Position numbers and translations under genes: made by a program
DNA from: Runella sp. SP2
GTDB lineage: Bacteria > Bacteroidota > Bacteroidia > Cytophagales > Spirosomataceae
Direction: 5' to 3'
Assembly: GCF_003711225.1 (NCBI RefSeq)
Contig: NZ_CP031030.1
Span: forward strand, 806,001 to 870,000
Length of the DNA: 64,000 nt
Notes under the pieces: model-generated
Seen by the model: only the letters and a program-made list of their open reading frames with translations
Databases searched by the model: none
Told to the model about the DNA's origin: nothing
Shown: piece after piece, positions 1 through 11,000 of the stretch
Numbering within the stretch: the stretch's first letter is position 1
Layout of the letters: each line of letters begins with the position of its first letter

Positions 1-226
1 TAAATACGTCATAATTTGACTTGTCAATAATTCTGAGTAGGTCAGAGCTTACTTCGTTGACCTTCATTAAAAGTTCGGTCGTTGTTTGTGCTTTTTTTTC
101 TAAGCGGTCAAAAAATTCTTCCTCTACGTATTCGACCCTTAAAAGATAAATAGTTAGGAAGGTAATGAGTAAAATACTTGATACCAGTACCGTGAACTGG
201 ACGGTAAGTCTTGTCCTTATGTTCAT
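1..226 (-). CDS. Sensor histidine kinase, N-terminal part (cut by window edge)
   Basis: Only the first 75 codons are inside the window; the gene runs off the left edge on the minus strand. The start ATG overlaps the stop codon of the response regulator gene (TAATG), which indicates translational coupling. The visible protein begins MNIRTRLTVQFTVLVSSILL, a short cytoplasmic stretch followed by a first membrane helix, then an acidic and basic helical segment (EEEFFDRLEKKAQTTTELLM) and a DLLRIIDK motif. This is the usual start of Bacteroidota sensor kinases with a short periplasmic loop, which phosphorylate an OmpR-type partner. The kinase core is not visible, so the call rests on the N-terminus and its neighbour. 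The signal sensed is unknown. Confidence 0.8.
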   Translation of the reverse strand, partial: MNIRTRLTVQFTVLVSSILLITFLTIYLLRVEYVEEEFFDRLEKKAQTTTELLMKVNEVSSDLLRIIDKSNYDVF

Positions 227-912
227 TATTGGTCAAGTTTTAAAACATACCCCACGCCGTAAACAGTGTGAATAAGTTTTTCCGAAAAATCTTTGTCAAT
301 TTTTTTTCGGAGCAATGTGATATATACCTCTATGACGTTGGTGCCTGTATCGAACCGAATGTCCCAAATTTTCTCAGCAATATCAACTTTCGTCAAGACC
401 CGCCCCGTGTTTTTAAGCAAATATTCAAGTAAAGAGAATTCTTTGGCTGTGAGGTCGATGCGTTTTCCTTGTCTTTTGACAATTCGGGTATCAATATTCA
501 TTTCCAAATCATGGTATGACAGGGAGGTGGAAGATGTAATGGGAAACGAATCGGAAGTGCGGTTGAGCAAAGCACGAACGCGGGCCAATAATTCCGAAAA
601 ATCAAAGGGTTTTACCAAATAATCATCGGCACCTGCGTCAAACCCCATTAATTTTTCTTCAATTGCGCCCAAAGCAGTAAGCATCACAACTGGAGTACGA
701 ATCCCTTCTTGGCGAAGCAGCTTGCAAAATTCAACGCCGTTGAGTTCGGGTACGATGACATCCGTAATGATGAGGTCATAGCTTGACCGCTTGGCTAAAA
801 GGTGGCCAATTTTGCCATCGTAGGCAATATCAACTTCATAGCCATTTTCTTCTAGTCCCTGACGGATAGATTGTACGGTTTTTACATCATCTTCAACAAC
901 TAATAGCTTCAT
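226..912 (-). CDS. OmpR/PhoB-family response regulator
   Basis: A DNA-binding response regulator of about 228 residues. The receiver domain (about residues 1-115) begins MKLLVVEDD, has the phospho-acceptor Asp in DLIITDVIVPELNG, the conserved Thr in VVMLTALG and the Lys in DDYLVKPFDF. The C-terminal winged-helix domain (about 130-225) carries LTAKEFSLLEYLL and ends HTVYGVGYVL, as in PhoB/OmpR proteins. The start at 912 gives the canonical receiver N-terminus; a start at 945 would add eleven unconserved residues. The gene precedes and overlaps the sensor kinase by one base, so the two form an operon. It presumably switches a membrane or envelope regulon, but no target site is evident here. Confidence 0.95.
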   Translation of the reverse strand: MKLLVVEDDVKTVQSIRQGLEENGYEVDIAYDGKIGHLLAKRSSYDLIITDVIVPELNGVEFCKLLRQEGIRTPVVMLTALGAIEEKLMGFDAGADDYLVKPFDFSELLARVRALLNRTSDSFPITSSTSLSYHDLEMNIDTRIVKRQGKRIDLTAKEFSLLEYLLKNTGRVLTKVDIAEKIWDIRFDTGTNVIEVYITLLRKKIDKDFSEKLIHTVYGVGYVLKLDQ

Positions 913-971
913 ACAGAGTTGAATGGGTGGTAAATTAGCCTGCAATTAAATAAAGAATGCTTAAAAAGTCA

Positions 972-1574
972 TTAAATGATTACTTGACCTTCGGAGGGCT
1001 CTCCAATAATTTGGTGTTGATGATGGATAAAACGATAGCCAGAAAGCCACGCAAGCAGCGAGTCAAACTGGTGTTGGTGGCGTGGGTATTCGTTAAAATG
1101 CAGGTCGGGATACTTGGCAGTGAGCAAATTGCAAAGATTTGGGAAATCAATTTTAGACAATTTTTTGTGGTATTGATTTTTTAATTCAAGAAGAGCTATG
1201 GCTTTTGGATATACCTCATATACCGAAATGGCATGCTTTTGAGTAAGCGTTTGCCGTAGTTCCATGGCCCTTGCGGTAAGTCCACCCAAAAACATTGGAG
1301 ACATGGCTTTGAGCGCTATATCGCACTGACGATAATGAAAATTGGTGCAGCCTTCTTGCTGAGAATAAACGCCTGGCAATGACAGAGGAGCGTCAATAAA
1401 TACATGTTGGATGGAGGCTGATTGAACCTGTTCAATAAAGCGTATGATAAACGCATCGGCATCGCGGCGGTCGGCATCGTAAAACTGAAGTACCTGGCCA
1501 TCGTGGTGACAAATGACAGTATTGCCCGAAGTTTTTGAGCCGTAATCAATTCCAATCCAATGAGTTAATGTCAT
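972..1574 (-). CDS. DUF429-type predicted nuclease (RNase H-like fold)
   Basis: A 200-residue protein. Its N-terminus (HWIGIDYGSKTSGNTVIC) is the first strand of an RNase H/RuvC-like fold with the leading acidic residue (GIDYGS), and a second acidic strand follows (HVFIDAPLSLP). Later blocks (YEVYPKA; HQFDSLLAWLSGY) match the pattern of DUF429 predicted nucleases, where further acidic residues complete a putative metal site. No activity is established for the family. Its start codon overlaps the stop of the upstream small gene (ATGA), so they are translationally coupled and probably work together. A YqgF-like Holliday-junction resolvase would be shorter and is less likely. Confidence 0.7.
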   Translation of the reverse strand: MTLTHWIGIDYGSKTSGNTVICHHDGQVLQFYDADRRDADAFIIRFIEQVQSASIQHVFIDAPLSLPGVYSQQEGCTNFHYRQCDIALKAMSPMFLGGLTARAMELRQTLTQKHAISVYEVYPKAIALLELKNQYHKKLSKIDFPNLCNLLTAKYPDLHFNEYPRHQHQFDSLLAWLSGYRFIHHQHQIIGEPSEGQVII

Positions 1575-1840
1575 CGTTTTGAAACTTTGTTAAGACTAAT
1601 GCTACGCTGACGAGAACAATGGAAGCGGTCTATTTCGTCGGTGCGTAAGGATTGGTGTTTGGTGCTGCGGCCGTTCATTCGTTTTCGCCACATTTCAAAA
1701 CTGCTGCGTTTCATGTGGGTACGCATGGTCGCAATTACTTCTTTTTCTTTCAGGCCAAATTGCGCTTCGATGGCTTCAAAGGGAGTACGGTCTTCCCAGG
1801 CCATCTGAATGATTCTATCAATATCTTGTTCGGTCAACAT
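1571..1840 (-). CDS. TIGR03643/DUF2805 family small protein
   Basis: An 89-residue protein with the family hallmark IIQMAWEDRTPFEAIEAQFG followed by a KEKEVIATMR segment and the WRKRMNGRSTKH block. The first 60 residues look like a helix-turn-helix-sized domain; the C-terminal tail is basic and unconserved. Function is unknown: in other genomes it is often beside nucleic-acid or cofactor genes, but nothing is proven. It overlaps the DUF429 gene by four bases and is upstream of it in the same transcript. It is divergent from the giant SprB-repeat gene, with about 180 bases between the two starts. Confidence 0.8.
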   Translation of the reverse strand: MLTEQDIDRIIQMAWEDRTPFEAIEAQFGLKEKEVIATMRTHMKRSSFEMWRKRMNGRSTKHQSLRTDEIDRFHCSRQRSISLNKVSKR

Positions 1841-2024
1841 GCTTTTTTAGGAAAATAGCGAGCGAGGTTATACAAAGCAAAAACATAGTTTATGGATATT
1901 TTGTTTGAAAAAGCCGTTTCGGCGAGCCGCTATTAGTATAGCTCATTACTGGAATTTTGGCACGCTTGTTGAGGACACGCTAGGCACAGTTCGAAAAGTT
2001 GTAATCGAAAGCCAAAGCAGTCGA

Positions 2025-5000
2025 ATGAAACATCATTTCTATAAAGCCATTGCGTTGATAGTTTGTTTGTTAGCTCTTTCAGTTAGAGGGGCTTATGCAC
2101 AACTCGTCAATAGCTTCACGAGCGAAAGCCCCGCCATTACTTGCCAACCCAACGGTGCCGAAACCGTCGTCACCATTACCAATGGCAGTACAGCCCTGAC
2201 CAACGCGACCATTACAATTCAGTTGGGTGTGGGCATTCAAATGATTCCAACTTCCACGCAGTCCTTGCAAGGCCCAGCGGTGGTCGGAACGGCAGTGAAC
2301 CTAAACGCACCCAACTTTACGGTAGCTTCTTGGCCTGCCAATACGACCTTGAAATTTTCGTTTCGCAAAAAAGCGATATGTGCCGCCCGTGCCCAAAAAA
2401 TCAGCGGCGGTGGTTTCCAAGACGTAATTTCCATTAAAAATAGCAGCGGAACAACCCTCTCCATTTTAGGGACAAAAACGGTTAATTATGACGTCATTTA
2501 TGCGTCTTTGAGCATCACATCGGCCAGTACTTCGCCCGTTTCAATTAATCCTGGGCAAACCGCGACCCGCAGTATGACCATCAGCAACGGGTCATTTGGG
2601 CAGCTAGAGGAGTTCCTTTTTGCTGACATTACCAGCGCGGGCAAGTTTACTTACAGTGATTTTCGTATCAATCCTGCCAATACCAACATCAGTATTCCCG
2701 TGTCGGCCATCAGTACGTCGGGCGATTCGGTGAAAGTAGCTTTCAACAAGGCGTTGATTAAATTTATTGGCGACGGGGATGAAGCGTTTGAATTGAATGA
2801 AAATTTTGTTTTACAATATAAAATTACCGTAAACCCTTGCTGTCCAGCAAGTACAGTTACTTCCAAGCTCATTGCACAGTGGGGCTGCGACGGGCAAATT
2901 TGCCAAACGGCTACTGATAATACTCCCTCAGTTTCGGTAACAAGCGTACAGCCAACGTTGACATTTTCAACCCGAACGACCACGCCGCGCTGTTTTGATA
3001 CCCCCGCCAAACAAACGATTGTGGTGGCTAATACGACAGCCTATGCCGCCACCAACGTAAAAGTGCAGTTTGGAACGGTAAACAGTACTCCTAATTTTGA
3101 CAATACCCAGCAACTGTATTTAGCAGGGCCATATTCCTACCGAATCAAAAATTTTGGAACTCCCCAAACAACAACGCCTACCCAATTAGCCACGGCAACC
3201 AATGCCTGCGCACCCGCTAATTCCCCGTCACGAATGGAAATCACCATTCCGACAATAGCACCTGGCGATACGGCTTTCATTGATTTTTATACCATTTCTT
3301 GTTGTATTGCTACTTGTAACGCGGCTTACACGCCTCGCCGTTGGGGGTATTCGGGTACTTACAGTGGCGCTTGTGCGACCACAACTTACACCCGCACGAT
3401 TCAGTCGGGGCAAAGTGAAACATATTCAGCCAATACTTTTACGTTAGATTCGCCTTTGCAAATCTATGACGGTCAAACGTTTACGATGGAGGTGCTTTCA
3501 AACAGCAGTAGTATTCCTTCAAACTACAACACCGCGCCTGCCTATTTGGAATACAAATACACGATTCCCGACGGTTTTCTGTTTTCGGGAAATGCCGCCG
3601 ACTTTTCGTTCATTGATGCAGGAGGGGTGACCCGAACACCCAACTTTTTCAACTATACCGCGGGAGTGCTTACGGTGCGCTTCAATGCCCCCATTAGTTT
3701 TAGCCAAACCCGTTCCCGAACCCTCATTAAACTCACCGCTAAATGCGGAACAGCAGGAAATAAGACGATTAGTTTTCAATCTCAGTTTATCACCGACCCG
3801 AGTTGTACAACGGGCTGCGGGGCTTTGCCGCCGCAGTGTTCGAGCATTGTCACTGAATTGCTGTGTCCAGGCGGTGCTTGTACGCACGGAATGAATTGGG
3901 CATTGTATGATATTCGACGCATAACAACGGGTAGCCCCGATAACAATAACGACAGCAGTCCCGATGCCACAGGAAACCTTGATTTAGCAAAATTAGACCG
4001 TTTTGTGGTCGGCGACACCCTTCGTGCCATCTACGCGGGAAGGGTAAAAACGTCGGCAACCATCCCTAGTTTTACATACGGATACGCCACGGCTTCCATC
4101 ACCAATGCCGACGAAATAGCCGACGCACGTTATACCGTCCAAATTATCCGAGGAGCCAATTCTTATACTTGTACGAACCTCGCGGCAACGGTAACAGGTA
4201 CAACAACTAAAGTATTTACGTACGATTTTAGCACGACTACCTTGATTTCAAGGTCATGTTTGCCCGCAGGCTTTACATTTGCCAATGGTGATTCGGTGGT
4301 GGTAACGGCTAAATACATTGCCAATAACTTAACTGCCAATTCGTCGGTAGAAGAAGTGTTGGACATTACACCTGAGTTTTATGTAGCCAATGTTGTAGCT
4401 CCAACTGCTGCTCAAAAGTACCAATGCGGAACGCGAAAAGGGCGAATGAGACACTTTGATATTTTTAACAGCACGACGACTTCAAACACCAATTTGAACG
4501 GTTGTGGCAGTTTTACGTTGGTCAACAATTTCAATTTTAGCGTTGGAACTTCAACCAGCACCACTGCGGGAGCCAATATTTTTACCAACGAATACCGCAT
4601 CTTCCAAGTACCTGCTAACTCCAAAACGCTGGCTTCGCCTGCCACTTATACCATTAATAAAGTCGATATATCGTTGACTCGCTCAGTAGGTTATAACACA
4701 ACGACGACCAACATTACCATCCCAAGTTCGTATTATTTTTATTCGGGAGATACCCTGATTGTCAATCTTCAACAGCTTTTTGTAAATGGGTTGTTACCAT
4801 ATCCCGAAGAAGGTTATTCTTTCCGCGAAACCCTCACCCTTACGCCGATTGGGGCGGCGGGCTATGTAAACTCTTCTAGTTCGATTCGGACTTTTACGCA
4901 ATACCGAAATCTGCCACCACTTTCGGCTTTGACTGGGGTAACAGTGAATAGTACGACACTCAACAGCACGGTGAGTTATAATGCCCCTCGTTTGCGGCTA

Positions 5001-8000
5001 AGTACTTCACAACCTACGGTCAACGCAACCTCAAGTACAGTTTCTTGGGATGTGGTGGTGAGCAATACCTCCACTTTGGCCGATGCGCCGTTTCCGTGGC
5101 TCACTGTCAAGAGCAATAATGGGACGTTTATACTGACACAAGTACAAGACATTACGGGGACAGCGGTTACTATTTCTCTCAATGCGGGCGGAATTTATCA
5201 AGGAAACTCAACTATATCGCGGAACGGAAGCAGAAGGTACCGTGTCACGGGAACTACCAATTTTTGCGGAAGAGATACCATACAAGTTTTTACAAGTTGG
5301 TCATGTTTAGGGCTTTCAAGTGGTACAACTTTAGGTACAGTCCCTTTTATTTCAGATTCCTTATCGCTTTTTTATGAAGTAAAACCTTCTCAAATTTCGG
5401 CCACCATTACCAAAGCCGCTGGGCCTTTCGACATGTGTCAGCCGTTTGAAGTAGAAGTGCGTATTGTGTCGGGTCAGCCTACTTCGGTCAATAGTATTTT
5501 AGCCAACTTGGAGTTGCCGACCAACAACGGAAAGATTGGGTTGGATTACATTGCGGGGTCAGGCACGATTGAGTACCCCAAAGGAACAACAAAACGTATT
5601 TTCAGTACGACAGGAGATAACTTGATTTTGGCGGCCCAAAGTGCCCAAAATTCAACACTACCGTTTGATTTGGGCGTCATTGACCCCACCAATTTTGGCA
5701 CAGGAAAAAGCCTGTCGGGGGTTGGTTCTGCTCCCAACAACGAAGCCGTTATTCGCTTTAAACTTCAACCTAATTGTGACTTATTATCTGGACAACCGTT
5801 TGGATTGCGGGTTTATGGCAAAGACCCTTGTGGCAATGCTGCATTAGGTAATTCAGAATACGTTCAAGGATTTGCGGTCAATATTCGGGGGGCTAATACC
5901 CCTTACAAAACGCAGGTAAGCCTCTCATTACCTTCCATTAATGCCTGTGCCAATGTTAATTATCCGATTGGAGTAAGCGTTTTAAATTTGGGTTTGTCAG
6001 CCACCAACGACAGCGGTTTGGTAGAAGTGCAGCTTCCTGTGGGTTATTTGCCCGTAGCGGGATCGGTGGTATGTAGTTCTAGTTTTTGTCCACCCAATTT
6101 GAACAGTTACACGGTGGTAAATTTGCCCAACGGTGGTAAATCATTGACGTGGCGAGTGGCGGCTGGAATGCCCATTGGAGGTGCCATGAATTTTACGTTC
6201 CAAGTACAGGTAAACGCCTCAACCTCTTGCAACACCGAGCAAGTGGTTGCCCAAACTTCCTTGCCATTTGACGTATTTTGTGGAACTACGCTCTGCCCCG
6301 ATTTTAGGGTACTAACGGGGCTTGTTTCGGATACGATTTCGGTCAAAAAGGCCAACTTTACCTACGTTTCTCACAGTATTGCCTTTACTTGTAGCAGCGC
6401 AACGGGGCAATTTAAGTTTAAAAATACGGGTGCTCCCGTAGCCGCTGGAAATGCCACGACTGTGGAGCTTTACCAAGACAAAGACAAGAGTGGCACTTAT
6501 ACGGCAGGCGACGTACTGCTGCAAACCTATTCGACGACGCAAGCCATTGCCACCAACGAGATCATTACTTTAAACGGCGCTATTCCTTATTCGGAACCCA
6601 TTCCGTGCCCGTTGGTGGTGTTGGTAAAAGGTTGTGCCTGTACGACTTACCAAAAGAATTTAGGAGGCGATTTTAAATACGAAAATGCGGGTGCCGATGC
6701 CATTACTTGTAGCAATGCCCCCGCCCAACTTGGTTGTAGCGCAGGCTTGGTGGGCTATACGTACGAATGGACGCCCGTAGGTGCGGCATTGTTGAGTGAA
6801 TTAAGCAGCACGACTGTGGCCAACCCAACGGTAACGGTGGTCAACAACGGTACGACGCCAATCGTTCGTAAATATTTACTAAGCACCACCCACGCGAGCG
6901 GTTGCGTTACGACCGATGAGGTGCAAATCACCATTAACCCCGCACCTGTTGCCTACGACGCGACGCTCGAAAAATGTGACGACGGCGACGGTCGAGTTGA
7001 TTTTACTTTGACCAATGCCAACGCCATGGTAACGGGTGGCCAGGCCAACATGCAGGTAGCCTATTTTGCGACTCGCGCCAATGCCGTTGCCAACGTAAGT
7101 CCTTTGGGAAGTACGCGTTCGGCAGTGAATGGAGATTCGGTGTTTGTACGCGTTTCAAGACTTAACGAAAACTGTTTCAGCGTTGGAAAAGTAACGTTGG
7201 TGGTCAATCCTCTACCTGCTGCTTCGGCAGCGGCGACCAATGCTACTTGTTTTGGAACAGCTACGGGAAGTGTTAATTTAACCCCAACGGGTGGAACGCC
7301 CAATTATACCTTCCTGTGGTCAAACGGAGCTACTTCTGAGGATATTAGTAACGTCGCCGCAGGAAATTATTCGGTGGTCGTAACGGATGCCAAAGGATGT
7401 ACTGCCTCGACGTCTGCCACCGTTGGGCAACCTTCTCAGTTGATAGCTTCAATCGCTCGAACACCCATTTCGTGTAATGGTTTAGCCAACGGTAGTCTCA
7501 ATTTGACGGTAACGGGCGGAACGCCCAATTATACCTTTGCGTGGTCAAACGGCGCAACGACCGAGGACTTATCGGGTTTATCTACAGGTGTTTACAGTGT
7601 TACGGTGCGCGATGCCAACGGATGTACGGTGACCCAAAGCGATACCATTACGCAGCCAACCGTTCTGCAATTGTCAACGACGCAAGTAAACGTAAAATGC
7701 CACGGAGCTGCGACGGGACAAATTGATTTGACCGTCACGGGAGGAACTGCACCTTACACTTACCAATGGAGCAACAGTGCGACAACCCAAGACGTAACGG
7801 GTTTGTCAGTAGCTACTTACACCGTAACCGTAACCGATAAAAATGGTTGCCAGCAATCGACCCAAGTAAGTATCACCCAGCCTCCAGCTTTGGCAAGTAG
7901 TATGGCGGTGACCAACGTAAAATGTTACAACGAAAACACGGGTGCCATCGACCTGACCGTCACAGGAGGCACAGAACCTTATACCTATGTGTGGGATTCG

Positions 8001-11000
8001 GGGCAAACGTCGCAAGACATCATAAGCCTAAAAGCGGGTACGTACCGAGTGACCATTACGGACGCCAACGGATGCGTAAAACGTGATTCGGCCACTGTGA
8101 CTCAAGCGCCCTCTTTCTTTATTTTTGGAAGCCAAACCAACGTAAAATGCTTCGGGGAAGCCACAGGAACCATTACGCTTGATGCTGTTGACGGCGCGAC
8201 TCCGCCTTATACTTATTCGTGGAGCAATGGGGCTACAACGCGCAACTTGACCAATTTGGTAGCGGGAGAATACACTGTAACGGTGACCGATGCCAATGGT
8301 TGTACGGTCAAAGGAAGTAACCAAATAAGCCAACCAGCGGAGTTAGTGGTGGGGGTTACTTCCAACGATGTTACCTGTCCGAACGGTTCTTCAGGAACGC
8401 TTGTTTCGTCGGTATCGGGAGGGGTAAAGCCGTATCGATATGAATGGAAAGATGCCAGTAATGTGGTGATTGCAACCACACCAAACGTCTATGGTTTGCC
8501 CGTTGGAAGCTATACCCTTACGGTAATTGATTCAAATAATTGTGTAAAACAAACGGCCTCAACGACCATCAGTCAGCCACCATCTTTATCAGCCCAATAC
8601 GAAACTACTCCTGTGTCGTGTTCCAATGGGAACAACGGTACCATTACTGTCAATGCCAGTGGCGGAACGGGCGCGCTTACTTACACGTGGTCAGACGGAG
8701 GAACAGGAGCAACCCGTATGGGCTTAGTGGCTGGAAAATACTCCGTAGAAATTTCGGATGCCAATGGCTGTAAAATAATGGTCACGGACATTGAGATTAC
8801 CCAACCTTCGGTGCTTGCGGCGTCAGGCGTTGGCATTGCTACCAAATGTTACCAAGGTGCCGATGGACGCATTGACTTGACCGTCACGGGAGGAACGCAG
8901 CCTTATACTTTTGGGTGGTCAAATGGGAGTAGTATCGAAGACCCGCAAAACCTAGCTGCGGGAACTTACAATGTATTGGTACAAGACAACAAAGGTTGTA
9001 CTGTAACGGCATCTGTGACGGTTTCGGAGCCTACACCTTTGGACGTCACGATTCTTCCCCAAAATGCTACTTGTGCGGGAAGCAGTACTGGACAAGCCAA
9101 CCTAACCGTGACGGGCGGGACGGGGCCTTATACGTATTTGTGGTCAAACAATGCCACCACCGAAGACGTAACGGGCCTAGCAGCAGGCGTTTATACGGTA
9201 AATATAACCGATGCCAATGGCTGTAAAACCAACGGACAAACGACCATTGCACAATCTGATTCCCTCAAAGCGTTGGCCACGACCGAACGCGTAAGTTGTT
9301 ACAATGGCAATGATGGCAAAGTGGATTTGACCGTTCAAGGTGGAACGTCGCCTTACACGTATCTTTGGTCGTCGGGTGCAACGTCGCAAGACTTGACGGG
9401 CGTAAAAGCAGGTTCGTATTTGGTGGTAGTGAAAGATGCCAACCAGTGCGAAACTACATTGTCGGTGTCGGTAACTCAGCCTGATTCGTTGCACATTTCG
9501 TTTACCAAAACGGATGCCCAGTGTCGCAGTAAAAACGACGGAAAAATTTCGGTGTCGGTGACAGGTGGCGTAGAGCCGTACCAATACGCGTGGTCAAACG
9601 GAGCGACAACTGCCCAAGTTCAAAACTTGGAAGCAGGTTCTTATACCGTTACTGTCACGGATTCTAATCTTTGCCAAAAACAACTGACTATTACCATCAT
9701 TGAACCTGATTCGTTAAAAATTGAAACGCTGTTGACGGCGGTAAAATGTTACGGAGGAGCCGACGGCAAAATCGACGTGAGTGTCTTTGGAGGAACGCAA
9801 CCTTACACTTATGCGTGGTCAAACGGAGCTACTTCTCAGGATATTTTGGCTACCAAAGCAGGAAATTATACCGTGACCGTCACCGATGCGCAAGGCTGTG
9901 AAAAAGGAGTAAATGTGACCCTGACGCAGCCCGATTCGTTACAAATTTCGGCAGTGGTGCAGAATGTTAATTGTAAAAATGGTACTGACGGTAAAATCAA
10001 TTTGACCATTACGGGAGGCACGACGCCTTATCAATACATTTGGTCAAATGGAAAAACGACCAAAGACATCGAATCGCTGGCTGTGGGTACTTATTCGGTA
10101 ACGGTGCAAGATGCCAACGGTTGCAGTGCCGTTTTCCAAACGACTTTAACCGAACCTGATTCCTTGATAGTGACTTACCAAGCCGCCCCAATTTTATGTA
10201 AAGGAGCGACCACCGACGTCAACGTAAGTGTGCGCGGAGGAAAAGCACCTTATACGTACCAATGGGCGCACGGAATGACGGTAGAAGACTTACTTGCGGC
10301 CAAAGCAGGAACGTATTCGCTGACGGTGACTGACTCCAATTTGTGCGTAAAAACGTTGGAGTTTGTTCTTATTGAACCCGATTCGCTCAAGTTATCGGCC
10401 ACCGCCCAAAACGTAAATTGCAAAAGCGGCGCAACGGGAAGTATTGATTTGTCGGTGACGGGTGGCACGATGCCTTACAGTTATGAGTGGTCAAATGGGG
10501 CTGTAGTTCAAGACCTTGCTAACCTCAGCGCGGGCTCTTATAAAGTCAAAGTGAAAGATGCCAACGGTTGTTCGGACAGCCTGACAGTGGTTGTTTCGGA
10601 GCCTGACCCGTTAAAAGCAACCTATGCTTCCAGCGATGTCAAATGCAAAAGCGATAACACGGGGCGCATCGACGTTACGGTGACGGGCGGGACAGAACCG
10701 TACAGTTATGATTGGTCAAACGGAGCGGTGAGTCAGGACATTACGAGCCTTTCGGGGGGAGTTTATACCCTGACGGTTACTGATAAAAATGGTTGTAGTA
10801 CCGACCTGCGCGTGGTGATTGGTGAGCCAGATTCGTTGAAGCTGTCGCTCTCTCCCGAAAATGTAACCTGCAAAGGGTTGAGTTCAGGGACAATTTTATC
10901 GACCGTTTCGGGCGGGACAAAACCCTATCAATATTCATGGTCAAATGGTTCTACCTTGCCCAACGTCTATGGACTGCCCGCAGGAACTTATACCTTGACC

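Noticed and set aside
1905..2024. N-terminal extension of the SprB-repeat protein from a TTG
   Set aside because: It would place 40 residues in front of the signal peptide that starts at the ATG at 2025.
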